Numbered from the stretch's first letter, positions 43,265-52,330 are shown. The stretch: DNA of 64,000 nucleotides from Pseudomonas morbosilactucae (GCF_023241715.1 NZ_JALQCW010000088.1:1-64000), one strand, 5' to 3'. The notes: a model not told the origin generated them from the sequence alone. Made by a program: numbers and translations.

Positions 43265-44647
43265 TCAGGAAGCGTCAGCTGACCACGCGGTAGCACGGCA
43301 CGTAGGCGGCGCGCCCGGCAGCTTCATGCGGTGCTGCTCGACGAAGGCTTTGAGCAGTTGGTCCAGGGGCTGCATGATCGCCGGGTCACCGTGGATGCTG
43401 TACGGGCCTTTCTGTTCGATCAGGCGGATGCCCTGGTCCTTGACGTTGCCGGCGACGATGCCGGAGAACGCGCGGCGCAGGTTGGCGGCCAGTTCATGGG
43501 GCGGCAACTGATGGTTGAGTTGCAGGCCGGCCATGTTGTCGTGGGTCGGGTCGAACGGGCGCTGGAAGCCTTCGTCGATTTTCAGCAGCCAGTTGAAGTG
43601 GAAGGCGTCGTTGCGCTCGCGGCGAAACTGTTTGACGGTCTTCAGGCCCTCGGTCATCTGCCGGGCCACTTCCGCCGGGTTGTCGATGATGATCTGGTAG
43701 TGCTTCTGCGCCGCTTCGCCCAGGGTCGAGGCGACGAAGGCGTTGAGCTGCTCCAGGTACGGCGCCGCGCTCTTGGGGCCGGTGAGGATCACCGGGAATG
43801 GGAGGTCGCGGTTGTCCGGGTGCATCAGGATGCCCAGCAGGTACAGGAACTCTTCGGCGGTGCCGGCGCCGCCGGGGAAGATGATGATGCCGTGGCCGAC
43901 GCGGACGAAGGCTTCCAGGCGCTTCTCGATGTCCGGCAGGATCACCAGTTCATTGACGATCGGGTTCGGCGCTTCGGCGGCAATGATGCCCGGCTCGGTC
44001 AGGCCCAGGTAGCGGCCGCCGCTCATGCGTTGCTTGGCGTGGGCGATGGTTGCGCCCTTCATGGGGCCCTTCATCACGCCTGGGCCGCAGCCGGTGCAGA
44101 TGTCCAGTTTGCGCAGGCCCAGTTCGTGACCGACCTTCTTGGTGTACTTGTATTCTTCGGTGTTGATCGAGTGGCCGCCCCAGCACACCACCATCTTCGG
44201 CTCCACACCGGGGCGCAGGGTGCGGGCGTTGCGCAGCAAGTGGAAAACGTAGTCGGTGATGCCTTGGGAGCTGTCCAGGTCGATGCGCTGGCTGTCCAGT
44301 TCGTTCTCGGTGTAGACGATGTCGCGCAGGGCACTGAAGAGCATTTCGCGGGTGCTGGCGATCATCTCGCCGTCGACGAAGGCATCGGCGGGAGCGTTCA
44401 ACAGTTCCAGGCGCACGCCGCGGTCCTGCTGGTGAATCTTCACTTCGAAGTCGTGGTAGGCGTCGAGGATGGTCTTGGCGTTGTCAACGTGGGCGCCGGT
44501 GTTGAGGATGGCCAGGGCGCACTGGCGGAAGAGGGTGTAGATGCTGCCGGAACCGGCTTCGCTGAGTTGTTGGACTTCTCGTTGCGAGAGTGTTTCCAGG
44601 CTGCCTTTCGGGCTGACCGAGGCGTTGATGACGTGTCGTGGGGGCAT
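43265..44647 (-). CDS. ppnN: Pyrimidine/purine nucleotide 5'-monophosphate nucleosidase, 3' end frameshifted
   Basis: About 460 residues, the long LOG-family nucleosidase PpnN (YgdH) that hydrolyses nucleoside 5'-monophosphates to base and ribose-5-phosphate and is stimulated by (p)ppGpp. Seen: N-terminal PpnN domain, VVCWGGHSINTEEY, CTGCGPGVMKGPMKGA, and the LOG motif IIIFPGGAGTAEE. The C-terminus reads KLPGAPPTCRATAWS, whereas adding one base near 43310-43316 gives RAAYVPCYRVVS and a TGA at 43275-43277, the normal PpnN ending (E. coli ends ...PCYKIVTR). The last dozen codons are thus out of frame. ATG at 44647 has AGGGAA upstream. Monocistronic with a good terminator. Confidence 0.9.
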   Translation of the reverse strand: MPPRHVINASVSPKGSLETLSQREVQQLSEAGSGSIYTLFRQCALAILNTGAHVDNAKTILDAYHDFEVKIHQQDRGVRLELLNAPADAFVDGEMIASTREMLFSALRDIVYTENELDSQRIDLDSSQGITDYVFHLLRNARTLRPGVEPKMVVCWGGHSINTEEYKYTKKVGHELGLRKLDICTGCGPGVMKGPMKGATIAHAKQRMSGGRYLGLTEPGIIAAEAPNPIVNELVILPDIEKRLEAFVRVGHGIIIFPGGAGTAEEFLYLLGILMHPDNRDLPFPVILTGPKSAAPYLEQLNAFVASTLGEAAQKHYQIIIDNPAEVARQMTEGLKTVKQFRRERNDAFHFNWLLKIDEGFQRPFDPTHDNMAGLQLNHQLPPHELAANLRRAFSGIVAGNVKDQGIRLIEQKGPYSIHGDPAIMQPLDQLLKAFVEQHRMKLPGAPPTCRATAWSADAS

Positions 44648-44794
44648 TCTGAGTTCCCTGAAAGCAGAACCACCGCGCCCGTGGGCCAGTGGCAAAAAAA
44701 GGTCGGCAATGAATCTGACCGCTGGGGCTGGGTATTTTCTATGGCGGTCAGTGAATAAAGCAAACGCCCGCATAAAAGCCTTTGCAGGCTGAAT

Positions 44795-45529
44795 CTAACC
44801 CATCATTGCCCGGACCTGGGCAAAAAAATAATAGTCCATGGGCGTCGCACAGGCGGCACCCAGTTTCACAGCACTGTCGCGCGCGGGATCGATCACCGGC
44901 GCTGCCCGGGCGTCTAGCAGGCGTTGCAGCAGCGGCTCGTATTCATGCTCCTTGGCCCAGGCGTGTTCGCCCTGGCTCAGGCCGATAACCTGCAAGAACT
45001 CGAAGTGCCCGGACAGCAGTGCGTAGCTGTCGCTGAAGGTCGGGGCCGGGACAAACAGCAAGGTCTGCAGGAGGCTGTCGGCGCCGTCGATGGCCACGCC
45101 CATGGGCATGCGATCCCAGGCATTCAGCGGCACCTGTTCCGGGAAGCGCCCGGCATCGAGGAGGATCTGGTAGCCCGCCAGCTTGCGCAGCAGGGACAGG
45201 GCCCAGGGCGCTTGCTCACGGCTTTCCAGAAGCAGTTCCTGGCCCATGCCGGACGCGCCTGTCGGCTCGGGTTGGGCATCGTGCCAGGCGTTGGACAGGC
45301 CGGAAGTGACGTACAGCCAGCTGTCGCGCTGGGCGTTGGGCGGCGACTCGAAGACGCCGATGGTCAGCCAGCGCGGGTCGATGTCGGTCTGCCCGAGGCG
45401 CTCGCTGAACAGCGCCCCGTCCAGGGGGTAGATGCCGGGGCCGAGGGCGCCGAACAGCGTCGGGTACAGCTGTTCTTCCCGTTGTGCCCAGGCAGCTTCG
45501 AACCATGAATGGTCTGGGTGATGTGGCAT
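44795..45529 (-). CDS. SUFU-domain (suppressor of fused) protein
   Basis: A 244-residue cytoplasmic protein. DPRWLTIGVFESPPNAQRDSWLYVTSGLSNAWH and ELLLESREQAPWALSLLRKLA match the bacterial SUFU domain (split: SWLYVTSGLSNAWHD; ELLLESRE). The domain covers most of the length. Bacterial SUFU proteins have been proposed by comparative genomics as immunity proteins for polymorphic toxins; no toxin is adjacent here, so function is open. The start at 45529 (MPHH) is preferred over 45541 (MLND), whose AAGG is too close to the ATG. Confidence 0.72.
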   Translation of the reverse strand: MPHHPDHSWFEAAWAQREEQLYPTLFGALGPGIYPLDGALFSERLGQTDIDPRWLTIGVFESPPNAQRDSWLYVTSGLSNAWHDAQPEPTGASGMGQELLLESREQAPWALSLLRKLAGYQILLDAGRFPEQVPLNAWDRMPMGVAIDGADSLLQTLLFVPAPTFSDSYALLSGHFEFLQVIGLSQGEHAWAKEHEYEPLLQRLLDARAAPVIDPARDSAVKLGAACATPMDYYFFAQVRAMMG

Positions 45530-45789
45530 GTCGTTGAGCATCCTTTTTGGCGACTACTGACGATTAACGGCTCCTAGCGAACCGATCTGCCGGGTTCTGG
45601 CAGGCGCCGGGCCGATAAGTTCCGGCGCATGGGCTGCGACCTGTGGCAGCGGCTCGGGCGGGCACAATTTAAGCAAAAATAACTTCCGCCCGCAGGAAGA
45701 ATGAATTTATCGTCAAGGGGCTGCTCATACCTCGTAGGTAGCGGGCTACCGTCCGTGCAAAGGTCAACACAACAGGGAGTGTCACCCTC

Positions 45790-46191
45790 ATGTCTGCAGT
45801 ATCGTCACTGAACCCTGAGGGCGCCGCGCGCTTGATTCTCGTGGTCGAGGATGAACCCACGGTCCTGGAATTTCTCTGTGAGATTCTGCAGGACGAAGGC
45901 TTTGCCACTCGCGCAGAAAGCGGTGCCGATGCGGCAGCGGTATTTTTACAAGAGCATGCGGGGGAGGTGGGGTTGTTGCTCACCGACATCACCATGCCGG
46001 GGGTATTGAATGGTGCGAGTCTGGCTAATCGGGTGGGTGATCGCTGGCCGAACATACCCATCGTGATCATGTCCGGTTTCGAGACCCCTGAAAGCTCAGG
46101 TGTGCGTCATCCGGTGGCGTTCATTCGCAAGCCCTGGACCATCGGGCAGATTCTGGATTGCGTCGAAGGCGCCTTCGCCCCCCGTGTGTAA
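45790..46191 (+). CDS. Single-domain response regulator (CheY-like receiver)
   Basis: A 133-residue receiver: LILVVEDEPTVLEFLCEIL supplies the acidic pocket, LLLTDITMPGV the phosphoacceptor Asp, IVIMSGFETP the Thr/Ser switch and FIRKPWTI the conserved Lys. No output domain. Not obviously linked to a kinase here, so it probably takes phosphate from a histidine kinase encoded elsewhere. Family members of this type often sit with hybrid kinases. Confidence 0.87.
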   Translation: MSAVSSLNPEGAARLILVVEDEPTVLEFLCEILQDEGFATRAESGADAAAVFLQEHAGEVGLLLTDITMPGVLNGASLANRVGDRWPNIPIVIMSGFETPESSGVRHPVAFIRKPWTIGQILDCVEGAFAPRV

Positions 46192-46201
46192 GGGGGGTTA
46201 T

Positions 46202-46219
46202 GCCTCGCCTTGGCGAGGC
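46202..46219. terminator. Hairpin between response regulator and oxaloacetate decarboxylase genes
   Basis: GCCTCGCC and GGCGAGGC (46202-46209, 46212-46219) form a compact inverted repeat in the 35-bp gap between two convergent stops; no T-run follows. Probable bidirectional terminator by position. Confidence 0.45.
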
Positions 46220-46226
46220 CCCGGTT

Positions 46227-47096
46227 TCACTCTTTGACGCTCATGAACTCTTTGGCCCAGACGATGTAGTCATCGGGGTGGGTGTAGGTGTGGGCCAGCT
46301 CGGTGGCACTCAGGTCAGAGGCCTGGGTGAAGATCTGCCGCTGTTCACGCAGGCAGTCGTAGGTGGCCTTGATCGCCGCGAAGTAGGCCGCATGGCCGTC
46401 CACCACAATCCGCACTCCCAGCTCGGCCAGGCGAGCGTCGTCACGCAGCAGCGGGTTGCCGTAAGTGACCAGCATCAGCGGTACGCTCAGGTGTTCGGAG
46501 ATCTGTTCCAGGTGCTCGAAGTCGCGCACGCCAACGATGCAGATCGCGTCCGCCCCGGCCTTCTGGTAGCTCTGGGTGCGGCTGATGATTTCCTGGACCG
46601 GCAGGATCCCTGCGTTGGTGCGGGCGATGATCGCCAGCTCCGGATCGACCCGGGCTTCAATCGCGGCGCGGATCTTGCCAACGCCTTCGGCGACGGTGAT
46701 CAGGTCCGTGGATTTGCGTCCGAACTGGGCCGGCAGCAGGGTGTCTTCGATGGTCAGGGCGGCCACACCGGCGCGCTCCAGTTCGACCACGGTGCGCATC
46801 ACGTTGAGGGCGTTGCCGTAGCCGTGGTCGGCGTCAGCCAGTACCGGCAGTTGGGCGACACGGCCGATGCGCGTGGCTTGCTCGGCGAACTCGCTGAGGG
46901 TGATGAGGGCGAAGTCGGGGGCCGCCAGGACCTGCAGCGAGGCCACGGAGCCGCCGAGGATGCCGACTTCAAAACCCAGGTCGGCGGCAATGCGCGCGGA
47001 CATCGGGTCGAATACCGAAGCGGTGTGATAGCAGCTGTTGGAAGCAATCAGTTCACGGAAGGCACGGCGCAAATCTTGATGGGACAGCCTGGACAT
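46227..47096 (-). CDS. Oxaloacetate decarboxylase, PEP mutase/isocitrate lyase superfamily
   Basis: A 289-residue enzyme close to P. aeruginosa PA4872, a Mg-dependent oxaloacetate decarboxylase. Motifs: ASVFDPMSARIAADLGFEVG, LADADHGYGNALNVMRTV (superfamily DADxGYGN with His in place of the usual Thr/Ser), ALTIEDTLLPAQFG and IARTNAG. Length agrees with PA4872 (287). Other family members cleave 2-methylisocitrate or carboxyphosphonoenolpyruvate, but the DHGYGN form favours the decarboxylase. GGAG lies 8 bases before the ATG at 47096. Confidence 0.85.
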   Translation of the reverse strand: MSRLSHQDLRRAFRELIASNSCYHTASVFDPMSARIAADLGFEVGILGGSVASLQVLAAPDFALITLSEFAEQATRIGRVAQLPVLADADHGYGNALNVMRTVVELERAGVAALTIEDTLLPAQFGRKSTDLITVAEGVGKIRAAIEARVDPELAIIARTNAGILPVQEIISRTQSYQKAGADAICIVGVRDFEHLEQISEHLSVPLMLVTYGNPLLRDDARLAELGVRIVVDGHAAYFAAIKATYDCLREQRQIFTQASDLSATELAHTYTHPDDYIVWAKEFMSVKE

Positions 47097-47661
47097 AACA
47101 GCTCCGAATTTGGATCGAAAGAGGGTCGACCTGGAAGGACGAGTCAATATTTGCAGTCGGTTTCCTTGGGGGCCCGAGGGGAAAGGCCCGTTGCGAAACG
47201 CTAAACAGAGGCAGAGAAGATCGAAGCAAGCGTGCACAGGGCTTCATTATTCTGCTCGGGTGTTCGAGATGAACGGGCAGGTTTGTAATGCGAAGCCTCA
47301 GAGGGTGCAAAGGCTATCACGCTCTTATCCCGGGGATGATGACGAATTTGCATAGGATTATGCCGGACTGGCATTGGCTTTTTTGATCGGTCTGTAGGTT
47401 GCAAAGTTTTTTGAGGCTTTGCCTGCCTGTTTCCGGGCCATTCTGCCGTAGACAAGGCGTTACCCGGGGAGGGGCGTTAGTGGCTGGCGAGGGCGAAAAC
47501 CGTGGATATTGGTCGCTCATGCATTGCTTGCATAAGGTGATGCCCTTTTTGGTGCGTGGTAGTGGCCCCTCGGCTGGGCCAGCGGACGCCTTCAGGGCGT
47601 CAGGGGGGATTGCCCTGGGCGCGCAGCCCGACCAGGTGACTGCGCGCGCCAGGGGCCAGGG
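47097..47661. other. Intergenic region without a recognised gene
   Basis: 565 bp between the oxaloacetate decarboxylase start and the beta-propeller gene stop. Only short frames with unconvincing codon use are open. It should contain the decarboxylase promoter. I see no tRNA, no clear hairpin terminator and no repeat shared with the rest of the window. Confidence 0.5.
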
Positions 47662-48987
47662 TTACCAGGCCAGGGGTTTGGCGAAGCTTTTCCAGAACAG
47701 CCAGCGGCGTTCTTCGCGGTGCTCGCCGGTGCCGATCTGCCAGTCGGGGCGCCCGTCCTCCAGGCGAATCAGGCTGATGATGCCGGCATAGGTGCTGGCC
47801 GCCAGGGTGCGGCCATCGGCGCTGATGTCCATGGCGCTGAAGGACGAGCCCACGTAGTGCTGCCAGCGCTCCTCGCCGGTGCTGCTGAAGGCGCGCAGGT
47901 AGCCATAGGCATCGCCCACGATGAACTCGTCCCCGCGGGAAGTGCCGGCATACACCCGGGCGCCGTCCTGCAGCACCGGGGTGCGTGGGTCGTCGCTGTA
48001 GAAGTCGGTGCTCAGCCCCGGCAGGTCCGCCACCGCCACGCCCAGGGTCGAGCCGTTATAGAAGTGGCACGCATTGAGTATCAGTTGGTCGCCTTGCTGG
48101 TTGAACAGGGCGAAGTGCGGGTATTCACCGACAGGGCCGATCTGCGCCGCCAAGGCCAGCTCGGCGTTGAACACTAGGTGATGGCTGCACTGGTCGCCGA
48201 CGGCGATCCATTGGCCATCCGGGGAGATGGCACCGTGGGCCATGCACAAGCCGATGGCCAGGTCATCCGGGTCAACGCCGTCGGCCAGGTCCTGAGCGAT
48301 GTCTTGCGGGCGGCGCAGCAGGCGGGTGGCGCCCTCGGCGTGCAGCACGAAAATCCCGTCGCCACTGACCAGCAGCACCCGCTGCCCATCGGGAAAGGGG
48401 ATCAGCGCGCTGGGCAGCGGATCACCGTCTTCCTCGTCTACCGGCACGCCCTCGGGCAGGCCTTCGCGGCCAGTGGGCCAGGGGAATTCGCTGACTTGCG
48501 GTCCGTTCCAGCCATCGGTCACGCGGATGCCGCTGGCCGAGGACCAGGCAAAGAAGCGGCGCTGCGGGCAGCGGCCAAAAAAGTCGCCCTGGGTCACCGG
48601 CTCGACCCGTTCGCCGTCGATGCGCACCACCTGGCCGCCTTCGTAGGCGCTGCCGATGCGGGCCAGCAGGCTGCCGTCGTCCAGCAGTGCCAGGGCCGGA
48701 ATCATCTGGCCTTCTTTATCGAGCAACGAGGCCAGGGGCTGGTGCGCCGGCGGCCATTCCTGGCGAAACGCCTGGTGCTGGGCGGCATCGGCGGGCTGGC
48801 GATTGCGCGCTTCGAGGGCGGCGCGCCAGGCCGGCAGCAGGTGCTCGATCTCCGGTGTTTCGGGCTCTTTGAGCCCGTCCCAGCCGTGTTGCTGTCCGTC
48901 TTGCACGTATTGGTTGATGGCGCTGGCGTATTTCAGTACGGCGGCTTGCCATTGCGCCTGGGGTGCGGTGGCGGGTGAGGTGGGCAT
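47662..48987 (-). CDS. Hypothetical beta-propeller (WD40/quinoprotein-like) protein
   Basis: A 441-residue protein of unknown function. After a helical N-terminal 90 residues it shows repeated beta-strand blocks of propeller type (DGSLLARIGSAYEGGQVVRI; GAISPDGQWIAVGDQ; FSAMDISADGRTLAASTYAGIISLIRL), where the recurring SPDGxxIAxG / SADGRTLAAS pattern is WD40-like. No signal peptide or membrane segment, so cytoplasmic. GGAG is 8-10 bases before the ATG at 48987. No operon partner. I do not recognise a specific family. Confidence 0.65.
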   Translation of the reverse strand: MPTSPATAPQAQWQAAVLKYASAINQYVQDGQQHGWDGLKEPETPEIEHLLPAWRAALEARNRQPADAAQHQAFRQEWPPAHQPLASLLDKEGQMIPALALLDDGSLLARIGSAYEGGQVVRIDGERVEPVTQGDFFGRCPQRRFFAWSSASGIRVTDGWNGPQVSEFPWPTGREGLPEGVPVDEEDGDPLPSALIPFPDGQRVLLVSGDGIFVLHAEGATRLLRRPQDIAQDLADGVDPDDLAIGLCMAHGAISPDGQWIAVGDQCSHHLVFNAELALAAQIGPVGEYPHFALFNQQGDQLILNACHFYNGSTLGVAVADLPGLSTDFYSDDPRTPVLQDGARVYAGTSRGDEFIVGDAYGYLRAFSSTGEERWQHYVGSSFSAMDISADGRTLAASTYAGIISLIRLEDGRPDWQIGTGEHREERRWLFWKSFAKPLAW

Positions 48988-49116
48988 GGGCTGGACTCCT
49001 TGTTCCGGCAGAAGGGGGATGGGGCGTGAAACGCCGACGATCTTGACCGCGTGAGCAGGCGATAAATCCCCCAAGGGGCGGATTTTTCTCCGGGTGGGGA
49101 TGAGTCGGCGGGTCGG

Positions 49117-50079
49117 CTAGGCCGGGCGACCGTGCACCGACACGCAATTGCGGCCGGCTTTCTTCGAGGCGTAGAGGGCCTGGTCGGCCCGCTCGATCAG
49201 GCTGTGGTAGTCCGGCGCCGGGTGATCCAGGCAGGCGATGCCGATGCTCACGGTAAAGCGAATGGCCTGCTCGTTGTAGACCACCACCTGGTCTTGTGCG
49301 GCCTGGCGCAGGCGTTCGGCCAGGGTCAAGGCTCCGACCTCATCGGTGCCCGGCAACAGAATGCCGAACTCCTCGCCGCCGTAGCGTCCGGCCACATCGG
49401 AGTCGCGCACGTGGCCGCGGATCAATTGCGCCAGGCACTTGATCACCTGGTCGCCAGCCTGGTGGCCGTGGCTGTCGTTGATGTGCTTGAAGTGATCGAT
49501 GTCGATCATCAGCAGGGCCGTGGCGCCGCCGTAGCGCCGCTGGCGGCTGAATTCCAGTTGCACGCTCTGTTCCCAGTAGCCCCGGTTGTTCAACTGGGTC
49601 AGATGGTCGGTGCGTGACAGTTGCTGCAGACGGCCGTTGGCGTTCTGCAGCGCCAGGTTGTTGATGGCCACGTCGGTCACGTCGTAGATCACCAGGCACA
49701 CATGATGAATCTCGCTGTTGCTCGAGCGCAGCGGCAGCAGGGTGGTGTTCTGGTACATGTACTCGGCTTGGCCGGTGATCGGCTGGTAATTCTTGAAACG
49801 CACCAGGTGCGGGCGCAGTTTCCAGATGGTGAAGGCTGGTGTGCCCAGGGCCACCACCCGGCCCACCTTGCGCCGGAACCACTCGCGCTCGACTTCGGGA
49901 AACAGTTCGAAGAACGAGGTGTCGATGGCCTGTTTGGACTGCACCCCGGAACGGTTCTCCATAAAGCTGTTCCACACCAGCACCTGGCATTCCAGGTCCA
50001 GCACCACGATGCCCACATCAATGCTCTGGACGATCGCCAGTAACCAGTGCAACTCCGCAAAATCCATTCGCTTGGTCAT
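49117..50079 (-). CDS. PAS-GGDEF diguanylate cyclase
   Basis: A 320-residue cytoplasmic protein. An N-terminal PAS-like sensor (about 10-140; VQSIDVGIVVLDLECQVLVWN, then TTLLPLRSSNSEIHHVCLVIYD) leads by a coiled stretch to the GGDEF domain (LTQLNNRGYWEQ, LLMIDIDHFKHINDSHGH, AGRYGGEEFGILLPG). The catalytic GGEEF is intact and an RxxD inhibitory-site motif (RDSD) precedes it by five residues, so it should make c-di-GMP with product inhibition. It starts 3 bp after the CheC-type response-regulator stop: a two-gene operon in which the regulator may control the cyclase. Confidence 0.9.
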   Translation of the reverse strand: MTKRMDFAELHWLLAIVQSIDVGIVVLDLECQVLVWNSFMENRSGVQSKQAIDTSFFELFPEVEREWFRRKVGRVVALGTPAFTIWKLRPHLVRFKNYQPITGQAEYMYQNTTLLPLRSSNSEIHHVCLVIYDVTDVAINNLALQNANGRLQQLSRTDHLTQLNNRGYWEQSVQLEFSRQRRYGGATALLMIDIDHFKHINDSHGHQAGDQVIKCLAQLIRGHVRDSDVAGRYGGEEFGILLPGTDEVGALTLAERLRQAAQDQVVVYNEQAIRFTVSIGIACLDHPAPDYHSLIERADQALYASKKAGRNCVSVHGRPA

Positions 50080-50082
50080 GGC

Positions 50083-51072
50083 TCAGTTCATCAGGTAGGA
50101 GAGTTTTTGCGCCAGCAGTTCCATGGAGCTTTCGGTGAACAGCAGCAACAGGTCGAAGTGGATGTTCTGTTCTTCCAGGCTGTAGCTGATCTCCACGGCC
50201 TGGGTGGTTTCCCAGCGCTGCTGGTTCAGCCGGATCAGTTCGTCGATGCTGGTGTGTTCCCCCAGTACCTGGGGGTGGCCCACGGAAAACACCACGTCCA
50301 ATTGCTCGGCGATGCTGCTCAGGCAGGCGCCGATCAGCACGCTGGCCAGGTCGATCAGCACTTCCATTTCCTGGTACTTGGCGCTGTCTTGTTCCATCAG
50401 CCGGGCGATGTCGGCGACTTCCGAGTCGTGGAACATCAACAGCGCTTCGCCGGCAATGCCGCTGCCTATGTAGCCCTGGCAGATGGCGGTCAGTTGCTGG
50501 GTGCGGTTGGCGTCGCTGAGGAGCATTTGCAGCTCGCCGGCCTCAAGGATGTTGACGTGGGGGATGGGCAGGTTGACGAATACGTCCAGCACCTTGGCGA
50601 TCAATGCCGCGGCGTAGCCCATGGAGACGTTGATGGTTTCGCGAAAGGCGTCGCGCAGGCTCACCACCGGCGCGGGCGAGGCGGTGGGCAGCAGGCCCGG
50701 TGTCGGCGGTTCCAGCAGGCGCAATTCGTGCAGCAGGTTGCGCAGTTCCTGGGGGTCGAAGGGCTTGCGCAGGAAGGCCCGCGCCCCCAGCTCGCGGGTG
50801 CGGCGCACGGCTTCTTCCTGGACGTCCCCGGAAATCACGATGATTTGCGCGTCCAGGCCTTCCTCGCGCACGGCACTCAACACCTGGTAACCGTCCATCA
50901 TCGGCATGGTCAGGTCCAGCAGCACCACATGCCCCAGCCCTTGGCGGATCGCTTGCAGGCCCTCTTGGCCATTGCTCGCCTGAGTGACCGAGACCCGCCA
51001 TTCCTCGGGCAGGGTACGCAGCACCTGTTTTCTCGCCATGCTCGAATCGTCGCAGACCAGAAGGGGAATCAT
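50083..51072 (-). CDS. Response regulator with CheC/CheX-like phosphatase domain
   Basis: A 329-residue protein. Receiver domain residues 1-120 (PLLVCDDSSMARKQVLRTL; HVVLLDLTMPMMDG with the phosphoacceptor Asp; IVISGD; FLRKPFDPQEL). Residues 140-329 resemble CheC/CheX phosphatases (FRETINVSMGYAAALIAKVLD; VLIDLASVLIGACLSSIAEQLD, each with the paired helix pattern). Family members dephosphorylate CheY-like receivers, so this may act on itself or a partner. ATG at 51072 has only a weak upstream site. Operon with the diguanylate cyclase. Confidence 0.85.
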   Translation of the reverse strand: MIPLLVCDDSSMARKQVLRTLPEEWRVSVTQASNGQEGLQAIRQGLGHVVLLDLTMPMMDGYQVLSAVREEGLDAQIIVISGDVQEEAVRRTRELGARAFLRKPFDPQELRNLLHELRLLEPPTPGLLPTASPAPVVSLRDAFRETINVSMGYAAALIAKVLDVFVNLPIPHVNILEAGELQMLLSDANRTQQLTAICQGYIGSGIAGEALLMFHDSEVADIARLMEQDSAKYQEMEVLIDLASVLIGACLSSIAEQLDVVFSVGHPQVLGEHTSIDELIRLNQQRWETTQAVEISYSLEEQNIHFDLLLLFTESSMELLAQKLSYLMN

Positions 51073-51712
51073 GGGGCGGAAACGCTCATTGCAAAAAATC
51101 CAGGCGGGTAGGCAGTGTTCGGAAGTACGAAATAACTCAGTGCCAACAACAGTTTGGCGACTTTCAGGAATATCGGGCGTGCGCACTATAGAGCCGTCGG
51201 CACGAATAGAACAAGTAATGCCCGAGATTATCCGTGGTGTATGGCATTCATTAATTGAACAACTTGTGAAAGTGTTTTGGTGTGCGCCGGTTAATAAGTA
51301 AGTCTATTTCGATGTATGGGTCGAAGGCCCCTGTTTGCTGGCGTATGGCGCAGTTTTTGGGGGTTGGCGGTGTGGATTGGTGAGGCGGTTATCTGACGCC
51401 ATATGTTTGGCGCGGCAAATATCGACTGTTAGGCAGAAACAACTATGTGCGGCTATCGCACAGGCTATTGTTGTTTATTGATCTGCATCATTTTTGTGCG
51501 CTGTTCGCGATTAATTGCTCGATCGAATATCTGTATCCATTAAAGCAATGAGTGCCGTTGTAGTGGGCTGTCTATAAGTTCGGCGCGCTTGCGTGGGGGA
51601 GGGCTGGGGCGCTCGAAGTATCAGGGGAAAAAATGTCAGATTTTGAGTCGCGGCCTGGACCTTTTTCTGCAATGCGCAATCATTAGAGCGTGGAAAACCA
51701 AAGGAGAGACGC
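51073..51712. other. AT-richer intergenic region
   Basis: 640 bp between divergent genes (CheC-type regulator and DUF4174). Clearly more AT-rich than the surrounding sequence, especially 51190-51580. It contains no convincing open frame, no RNA gene and no clear terminator that I can see. It must contain the promoters of both neighbours; the length and base composition leave room for regulator binding sites or a small RNA, but nothing specific is supported. Confidence 0.5.
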
Positions 51713-52251
51713 ATGTTCATTCGGTCATTGACCTTCGCTACGCTGCTCGCTGTCGCCGGCCCCGTGCTGGCTGCCGACAACGACGGCCCACTGTCCCAGG
51801 ATCAAGGCAAGGCTCGCCCGCTGATCGTCATTGCCCCCAGCACCGTTGACCCAACCCTGGTCGCCCTGAAAAAGTCCCTGGACGAGCCGGCCAACCGCCA
51901 AGCCTTTACCGAACGCAACATGGTGCTCTACACCGTGGTCAACACCATGGGCCAGCGTGATGGCAAGGACCTGGACCCGCAATCCACCATGGCCCTGATT
52001 CGCAGCCTCAAACTGGGCGCCGGGGCCAGACCAAAGTGATCCTGGTGGGCAAGGATGGCGAGAAGAAACTGGAGCATTCCGGGGCCATCGAGCTCAAGGA
52101 AATCTTCAGCACCATCGACCAGATGCCCATGGCCGAAAAAGAAGCCGCCGCCCCGGCGCCGGCCCCAGAGCCCGAAGCCAAGCCTGCCGCCGCCGGCAAG
52201 GCGGGCAAACCCGCGAAACCCACGGCGGCCCCCAAAGCCCTGGACGACTAA
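51713..52251 (+). pseudogene. DUF4174 periplasmic protein with a 1-base frameshift
   Basis: An exported protein split over two frames. The signal peptide (SLTFATLLAVAGPVLAA) and N-terminal part (ARPLIVIAPSTVDPTLVALKKSL) run from ATG 51713 to about 52022. The frame then shifts and continues KVILVGKDGEKKLEHSGAIEL, KEIFSTIDQMPMAEKEA to the stop at 52249-52251, ending in an Ala/Pro/Lys-rich tail. Adding one G to the GGGG run at 52022-52025 restores GAGGQTKVILVGKDG, the normal DUF4174 sequence. The fold is thioredoxin-like; function unknown. AGGAGAG lies 8 bases before the ATG. As written it would give a truncated 108-residue product. Confidence 0.78.
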
Positions 52252-52306
52252 CCTCGCTTTCCCGGGCGGCGACTTCACGCCGAGCCTGGGCTCGCCGCTC
52301 ACTCTC

Positions 52307-52330
52307 GTTCCCACGCTCGGCGTGGGAATG
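52307..52330. repeat. REP-like palindrome, copy 1
   Basis: CCCACGC (52310-52316) and GCGTGGG (52320-52326) inside gttcccacgctcggcgtggg form the short palindrome of a common Pseudomonas intergenic repeat. A second, longer copy is at 60806-60883. Confidence 0.7.

Noticed and set aside
47317..47520. Small open frames in the 47.1-47.6 kb gap
   Set aside because: No ribosome-binding site, no GC-biased third positions and no recognisable protein; likely chance frames.
51187..51712. AT-rich stretch as a horizontally acquired insertion
   Set aside because: No coding sequence, terminal repeats, integrase or tRNA target flanks it; AT-richness is normal for long promoter regions.
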